DNA from: an uncultured Bacteroidales bacterium
GTDB taxonomy: Bacteria > Bacteroidota > Bacteroidia > Bacteroidales > Bacteroidaceae
Assembly (NCBI GenBank): GCA_902789725.1
Contig: CADAPC010000041.1
Span: forward strand, 1 to 39,559
Length of the DNA stretch: 39,559 nucleotides
Direction: 5' to 3'
Shown: positions 35,134 through 39,559 of the stretch, piece after piece
How positions within the stretch are numbered: position 1 is the first letter of the stretch
Layout of the letters: every line of letters starts with the position of its first letter
Notes under the pieces: model-generated
Database searches by the model: none
Told to the model about the DNA's origin: nothing
The model's input: the letters and a program-made list of their open reading frames with translations, nothing else
Translations under genes and position numbers: made by a program

Positions 35134-36354
35134 TTATTCATAATCAACGGCAGCATTGATTGTGCCTCCATTAACAATGTAAGCACCAATCACTTTAATG
35201 CCTTTCGACTTGGCACCTGTGTTATAGACAGTAATCGTGCCGCCATTGACAGTCAGGTCGCCACCGAAGGCGAGGTCAGCGTCGCCCACCTTAATGCCCA
35301 TGCAACGATGGGGGTCAGCTGCATCTTCAGCCAGTGTGCACCGCTTTCCTGCAGCCGTGATGGTGATTGCCGTTGTACCATCATCCTCGCTCACAGTCAT
35401 GTTGCCATCGAGCTGGATGCCACGCGAGCCATTGCTGTTGGCATAGATGGTGATTGTACCGCCACTGATGTTGACATCGCCATCGGCCTTGATGCCCTTG
35501 GTGTCCTCGCTACCTTCCACGGTGATATTGATAGTACCGCCCTTGATGATGACACTGGCAGTGTTCTCTTCATCTTCAACAACCACATCATTGTCGTCCG
35601 TCTCATACTCCACCTGAATGCCATCACCCAACGTGTTGCCATCGATGGTGATGGTGCCGCCATTCATCTGGAAGTACTGTCCCACATGGATGGCATCGTT
35701 GACCGCCTTGAGGATATTAATGGCTCCGACGCTCTTTTTCACTTGGAAATATTCCTTCGAGCGGATAGCGTGGTTGCAATTGCCAGAAACGTTCAGCGTA
35801 CCAGCACCCGAGAGTTCCACGTGTCCCTTTGTGGTGAGGCAGGCTTTCTGAGTACCTCCAGCATAGTCGGCCAAAGTGTTGGTGGTGCCGTCGCCCATCA
35901 CGATGTCAATGCGCTTACCGCACTGGATGTCAATGGCGGCTCCTGTCGTGGAGGTGAGCGACACACCATTCAGCTTCACCGTCATCTTATAGTCAGCGTT
36001 GATGGTGAGCGAACCCGCCGAGCTACTACCGCTGACGATGTACGACACCTCGTCAGTGGTGTTGGTGTTGGTCAGCACCACGTTAGAACTGGTGCCGCTG
36101 GAGCAAGTCACCGCATCTGCCAACTGAGAGGGGATGGTGACAGTAGCCGTAGTGCCATTATAGACAACATACACGTCGTTGCCCATCTGAGGCTTAGAGA
36201 ACGTAATAGAGTCGTAGCCAGCCGTGAGGTCGATGTTCATTCCCTCCTCAATGCTGACAGTGGTGTAAGAGCCATCCTTGCAGAGGTATGCTTTCTGTGC
36301 GTAAGCTGAGCAAAGCACAAAGCTAAAAAGTAACAGTGAGAATATTTTTTTCAT
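35134..36354 (-). CDS. secreted Cthe_2159-like carbohydrate-binding beta-helix protein
   Basis: 406 residues, signal peptide about 1-19 (cleavage near AYA). The body has recurring G-G-T-I-x-I turns (NGGTITIDG, KGGTINITVEG, SGGTITIYANS, NGGTITVYNTG, NGGTINAAV), an opening GVSLTSTTGAAIDIQ and a run TKGHVELSGAGTLNVSG. This is the pattern of the Cthe_2159 domain, a calcium-dependent beta-helix reported to bind cellulose and polygalacturonate. Last gene of the minus-strand group with the VTC and DUF4956 genes, an association also known for CotH-type loci. Surface or matrix role is inferred. Confidence 0.82.
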   Translation of the reverse strand: MKKIFSLLLFSFVLCSAYAQKAYLCKDGSYTTVSIEEGMNIDLTAGYDSITFSKPQMGNDVYVVYNGTTATVTIPSQLADAVTCSSGTSSNVVLTNTNTTDEVSYIVSGSSSAGSLTINADYKMTVKLNGVSLTSTTGAAIDIQCGKRIDIVMGDGTTNTLADYAGGTQKACLTTKGHVELSGAGTLNVSGNCNHAIRSKEYFQVKKSVGAINILKAVNDAIHVGQYFQMNGGTITIDGNTLGDGIQVEYETDDNDVVVEDEENTASVIIKGGTINITVEGSEDTKGIKADGDVNISGGTITIYANSNGSRGIQLDGNMTVSEDDGTTAITITAAGKRCTLAEDAADPHRCMGIKVGDADLAFGGDLTVNGGTITVYNTGAKSKGIKVIGAYIVNGGTINAAVDYE

Positions 36355-36365
36355 GACTCTTTCTT

Positions 36366-36764
36366 CTATTTAATAAGTGTTTTCTTTCCGTCAACAATAT
36401 AAAGTCCCTTGGGCAAATCTTCAGGAGCCTTGTTGAGCTTGCGACCCATCAGGTCATACACCTCGCTCTCACTGGCCTCCTTTGCCTGCTGCTTGTCAGC
36501 TTTCACACCTTCAATTCCCACCACCCCATTGGCAGTAAAGAAATAAAGACTTTTCAGATTGGCAAGAGACAAAGTAGTCTTAGAGCCATCAACGCGTTCC
36601 ACCACTAAGTTACCATTTTCAAAGACGAGCTTCTTCAAGTTGCTCACAGCATCAATCTTCGTACTGGTAGCCTCCGAAGTAGCCTCATAGTAAAGATTGA
36701 AATCGTCTGCCATCACCGTCAATCCCAGCATCGTGGCAGCACAAAGTGTAAAGATTTTCTTCAT
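36366..36764 (-). CDS. small secreted protein with sorting-type tail
   Basis: 132 residues. Signal peptide MKKIFTLCAATMLGLTVMA, a short middle part (ATSTKIDAVSNLKKLVFENG ... LANLKSLYFF) and a tail VYDLMGRKL ... GLYIVDGKKTLIK like that of several other proteins in the window. No named family recognised for the middle part. It lies 11 bases upstream of the beta-helix gene and probably shares its transcript. It may be a small surface companion. Confidence 0.78.
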   Translation of the reverse strand: MKKIFTLCAATMLGLTVMADDFNLYYEATSEATSTKIDAVSNLKKLVFENGNLVVERVDGSKTTLSLANLKSLYFFTANGVVGIEGVKADKQQAKEASESEVYDLMGRKLNKAPEDLPKGLYIVDGKKTLIK

Positions 36765-36784
36765 TTTATGGTTGTGTAAAAAAA

Positions 36785-37621
36785 TTAGAACTTAAAGCCA
36801 TAGCCAAGTCCGATAATGTGCCCATTGGGTTCGTCATCATCGTTCTCCGTCTGATAGCGGTAAAAGAGTGTCAACTTGTTCTGCTTGTTCAGCTTATAGT
36901 CAGTACCCACCGTGAACCTCCATTTGCTGGTGGAATAGTTCAAGCCGCAGCCATACTCCACCTGTGCGTAGGGGTCGAAGAGGCAATGGCGAATGTCGTA
37001 CTGAGCCGTAAGCCTCGAGCGTAGCGCCACCTTGTCCTTCCCGCTATAGTCCTTGCGCTCAGAACTCTTCAGCGCAAGATTGTCATCATCGTCCAAGCGA
37101 TACTTGTCCGTAGTGGTCGAAGCCTCGCAGAAGTGCGAGTACTGCACCATCTCACGCAGTGCAAACTCCCAACGCTTGTTGGGCTTATACACTCCATTCA
37201 GGCTGAAGCTGGTGCGGTGACGGTTACGCCAATAGGTGTGTTTATGGTTATAGCCCACATACTCGTTCTGCGTCACATAACCATCCGCCGTGTAGTAGGT
37301 TTCCTCCTCATACTTGTCGTTGCACTCCGCCAGGTTATTCACCCACAGGTATTCCCACTTCAGCCCCGCCTTCAAGTCGAAAGTGGTGGTGTTGAGCAGT
37401 TTCACGCCAAACGATGCACCCAGGCTCCAACGGTCAATCTTGCGCGTATTGTCCTGCGTGCGTGCTTCAGCTTCCAAGCCAAAGTCCATGCCGCGACGAA
37501 TCTTCTTTTCGGCACCCACAGAGAAGTCCAAGCCGAAGTCATTGTCTTGGGCATGAAGATTGGCAACATGAACGCCTTGCATCGCCGCTGCCACCCAAAT
37601 AATTGTCAATATCCTTTTCAT
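36785..37621 (-). CDS. DUF2490-like outer-membrane barrel protein
   Basis: 278 residues with a signal peptide (cleavage near LHAQ). Alternating strands (LGASFGVKLL, FDLKAGLKWEYLW, RWEFALREMVQYSH, LFDPYAQVEYGCGLNY, KLTLFYRYQTEND) end in LGYGFKF, as expected of an outer-membrane beta-barrel. Layout matches DUF2490, a family of unknown role. Gap to the next gene is 20 bases. In the operon it could be the outer-membrane part of a polymer-related system; that is inferred. Confidence 0.75.
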   Translation of the reverse strand: MKRILTIIWVAAAMQGVHVANLHAQDNDFGLDFSVGAEKKIRRGMDFGLEAEARTQDNTRKIDRWSLGASFGVKLLNTTTFDLKAGLKWEYLWVNNLAECNDKYEEETYYTADGYVTQNEYVGYNHKHTYWRNRHRTSFSLNGVYKPNKRWEFALREMVQYSHFCEASTTTDKYRLDDDDNLALKSSERKDYSGKDKVALRSRLTAQYDIRHCLFDPYAQVEYGCGLNYSTSKWRFTVGTDYKLNKQNKLTLFYRYQTENDDDEPNGHIIGLGYGFKF

Positions 37622-37691
37622 AACCGAACTATCACTTTTAATTCTTCATTTCCAAAAGTTACTTAGATTTTTCACTCTTCACTTTTTCATC

Positions 37692-38390
37692 TCATGCGTA
37701 CTCCTTCGGCATCTTCATGGCAGTTTCATCCTCCTCGTCCGTGTTGTAATAAACTTTGATGAGCGCCATATCCTTCAAGAAGTCGATAGAGCCAACAGAC
37801 ACACTTGTGATGTCCAGCCCCGTGCGAGCCTTCAAGTCCTCAATGAGTTCCTTGCGCATCGAAGGTTTGATGAGGTCAATCTTGTCATAGCGGATATACT
37901 TCGACGAAAGGCTCTTCACCAGCTTGTTGGCCTCAGCAATCCACACGCCCAACACAAACACAAGGTCGGTGAGGATTAACTCGCCCATGCTCGTCATCAA
38001 CGGACCTGCAAACTCAGGATGCTTCGGGCTGATGTCGGCAGCCCAAGCCAAACCGTTGATGGCAGCCAAGGAGATGATGAGGAAGAGGTAGGTCATCTCA
38101 CGAATAGGCACCGACTCTGTGCGATATCGCATGATGCAGAAGATGGCAAACAAACCCATCGCAATACCTGTCTTAATTTTCGCATCGCCCATCAGGTGGA
38201 TGAGCATGAAAATACAGAACCCCACCAGAATGTAGGTGAAGAAGAAGTCGCGACGACGAGCCTTCGGAAAATAAAATGCACGGGCAATCAGAATGGTGAA
38301 CACCGTGTTGATGATGAGTCGTAGGAACAAGTCGAGAATCCGACAAGTGTCACTCGACAACACTGCAAAAAAATCGTTAAGAGCATCCAT
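37692..38390 (-). CDS. DUF4956 membrane protein
   Basis: 232 residues from ATG 38390 (MDALNDFFAVLSS); the longer frame upstream lies in repeat sequence. Four predicted membrane helices (about 22-40, 46-62, 68-84 and 95-115) with the family hallmark FAIFCIMRYRTESVPIREMTY, then a soluble C-terminal domain (about 150-232). DUF4956 proteins regularly occur beside VTC-type polymerases and may form a membrane channel or regulator; this is not established. A/T-rich low-complexity bases lie between this gene and the next (37622-37691). Confidence 0.85.
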   Translation of the reverse strand: MDALNDFFAVLSSDTCRILDLFLRLIINTVFTILIARAFYFPKARRRDFFFTYILVGFCIFMLIHLMGDAKIKTGIAMGLFAIFCIMRYRTESVPIREMTYLFLIISLAAINGLAWAADISPKHPEFAGPLMTSMGELILTDLVFVLGVWIAEANKLVKSLSSKYIRYDKIDLIKPSMRKELIEDLKARTGLDITSVSVGSIDFLKDMALIKVYYNTDEEDETAMKMPKEYA

Positions 38391-38416
38391 ATAATTTAAT
38401 GTTTTAATTCTTTTCT

Positions 38417-38493
38417 CCCACAGATGACACAAATGGGTACTGATTTTTAATCTATTTTTCGCCCACAGGTTTCACAGATGGGCACAGATTTTT
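38417..38493. repeat. two degenerate 32-bp direct repeats
   Basis: Units at 38417-38448 and 38462-38493 both follow CCCACAG...CACA(A/G)ATGGG(T/C)AC(T/A)GATTTTT. Similar cacagat-type repeats are widely scattered in Bacteroidota intergenic DNA; that statement is from general knowledge. They fill the gap between the VTC and DUF4956 genes. Confidence 0.65.
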
Positions 38494-38512
38494 TAATTCT
38501 TTCATTTTTTTC

Positions 38513-39304
38513 TCAGAGTTCATGGTCAATAAACCGCCGACCGTTGATTTTCTCCAAGTTCCGCAGTTTCGGCTTAAAGTTGTTCTGCTTCAGGCCAGGA
38601 TCCGTCAATGCCATTCCGATGCAGCACTTCGAAAAACCTGTGGGGTGCACATGAATGTCGCGCAGCAGATTGCACACAGGCGAGAACACATTTCCGTCCC
38701 TCTTCAACTCGATGATGACCAGCTGATCGGTACCATGGTCATGCTCCGTCTCGAAATTATGGAACCCAATGTTGAAGTCAATCGTCAATCGCTCCGTCTT
38801 CCCCTTGTTCACCAACGTCACGCGGTGAAACTGGTTCCTCACCACCGCATGCAGATTATCCAGGTTCAGCCCTGTCTTTCGCATCACCAGTTCCTGCGCT
38901 CCCTCCGTTTGGCGGAAGTCGTCCTGGCTGGGCACCTCAATGCGCTTCTTCTTCGTGCGTGCATGATTGTTCTTGTTCTTCACTTCCAGGAAAGTCAGTT
39001 CACTTGCCACGTAAGTCCTCACCCTCACCTTCATTCTGCGCGCCCTCCCATTGTGATGCATCATGTACATGAAGTGGTCGTCCGTATCGTAGTACGTTGT
39101 CAGGTAAGGAATGATTCTGCGCTCCAGCGTCTCCTGCACATAATACTTGTCCTGCACCAGTTGGAGCAGCTGCACCAGTTGCGCCTTCGACGCCACATAC
39201 TTGGTGTCGAGGCGGTTCATCAGGCGTATGCCCGACATTTCCTCTAATGTGATGGGAGCCATCGAATACAACAAGTCTTTGATGGCACTATCCTCATTGC
39301 CCAT
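38513..39304 (-). CDS. VTC-domain polyphosphate polymerase-like protein
   Basis: 263 residues, ATG 39304. Tunnel-type basic and acidic residues of the VTC fold are visible: NRLDTKY (Arg31, Asp33, Lys35), RMKVRVRTY (Lys92, Arg94, Arg96), LTFLEVKNK (Glu107, Lys109), RTKKKR (116-121) and VIIELK (Glu198, Lys200). Yeast VTC makes polyphosphate from ATP; bacterial relatives are annotated as polyphosphate polymerase domain proteins but most are untested. First gene of the minus-strand group with DUF4956, DUF2490-like and beta-helix proteins. No signal peptide, so it works in the cytoplasm, probably at the membrane with DUF4956. Confidence 0.88.
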   Translation of the reverse strand: MGNEDSAIKDLLYSMAPITLEEMSGIRLMNRLDTKYVASKAQLVQLLQLVQDKYYVQETLERRIIPYLTTYYDTDDHFMYMMHHNGRARRMKVRVRTYVASELTFLEVKNKNNHARTKKKRIEVPSQDDFRQTEGAQELVMRKTGLNLDNLHAVVRNQFHRVTLVNKGKTERLTIDFNIGFHNFETEHDHGTDQLVIIELKRDGNVFSPVCNLLRDIHVHPTGFSKCCIGMALTDPGLKQNNFKPKLRNLEKINGRRFIDHEL

Positions 39305-39363
39305 GAGCTGATTTAGGTTTCAGAATTAGTCGTTATTAAAGTAGCTTTGGTAAATTTACGGCA

Positions 39364-39371
39364 CAAAGATA
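39364..39371 (-). promoter_or_regulatory. -7 element of the VTC operon
   Basis: Minus strand reads TATCTTTG (TAnnTTTG), giving a leader of about 50 bases before ATG 39304. No -33 element at the usual spacing. Confidence 0.5.
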
Positions 39372-39514
39372 CTACAAATTCTTTTATCCACTCTCACCTA
39401 AGGCACAAATTTAATGTATTTTTAGAAAAAAACACTCCTTACGGATAGAATTTTATTTTACGACCACGAATCTAACTCTAAGTTTGCAGCGTCTAAGAAA
39501 AAAGACAGGATTTT

Positions 39515-39546
39515 TTTGCTTAGTAAGGTCCGATTCCCTACCTTTG
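39515..39546 (+). promoter_or_regulatory. promoter for a plus-strand gene beyond the window
   Basis: TTTG at 39515-39518, 20 bases, then TACCTTTG at 39539-39546, a close consensus match. AAGAAGGAG at the window end would be in the untranslated leader. The gene itself is not in view. Confidence 0.7.
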
Positions 39547-39559
39547 TTGTAAGAAGGAG

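Noticed and set aside
1..39559. tRNA, rRNA or known riboswitch genes
   Set aside because: Reading the intergenic stretches by eye showed no cloverleaf or recognised aptamer; a covariance search could not be run.

Overview
The window looks like chromosomal DNA from a Prevotella-like member of the Bacteroidota. This rests on several promoters of the Bacteroidota type (TTTG, 19-22 bases, TAnnTTTG), secreted proteins that share a Prevotella-style C-terminal tail (Y-D-L-x-G-R ... G-x-Y-I-x-N-G-K-K), a propeller/Y_Y_Y/AraC regulator, modular glycoside hydrolases and outer-membrane barrels ending in Phe. The genus is an inference.

Left part (1-16000). A giant secreted protein of about 3150 residues (FN3-like, carboxypeptidase-regulatory-like, Big_5-like, two LamG-like and BACON-like modules) is followed by a lipoprotein that shares an Ig-like module with it. 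Next is a rearranged stretch: a MITE-like element, the severed 3' end of a secreted-protein gene, a triple palindrome array and an Rpn/PD-(D/E)XK nuclease gene. Then come an alpha/beta hydrolase lipoprotein with a duplicated 3' end, a 42-bp minisatellite, a flavodoxin-fold reductase and an outer-membrane barrel protein.

Centre (16000-22800), the most interesting part. A strong promoter drives a leader with three 22-bp repeats, two small double-glycine-type precursor peptides each carrying paired CX3C motifs, and, overlapping the second, a membrane protein that joins a degenerate C39-like domain, a VKOR disulfide-generating domain and a thioredoxin-like domain. Facing it across a bidirectional terminator is a three-gene export operon: a short HlyD-like adaptor, an ABC transporter with an intact C39 leader peptidase, and a second ABC transporter without the peptidase (NHLM/NHLP-type pair). 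Together they read as a system that makes, oxidises, cleaves and exports disulfide-bonded peptides.

Right part (22800-39559). tyrS and serB are housekeeping genes with clear promoters, and tyrS has a strong terminator. They are followed by a carbohydrate-degradation group (GH30-like modular enzyme, membrane-anchored AraC-type regulator, a beta-sandwich protein translationally coupled to a GH26 mannanase, and a GH31 glycosidase) without SusC/SusD in the window. After a strong terminator and a second, internally deleted copy of the MITE-like element, a minus-strand group encodes a VTC-type polyphosphate polymerase domain protein, a DUF4956 membrane protein, a DUF2490-like protein, a small tailed secreted protein and a Cthe_2159-like beta-helix protein. 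A promoter at the right edge points to a gene beyond the window.
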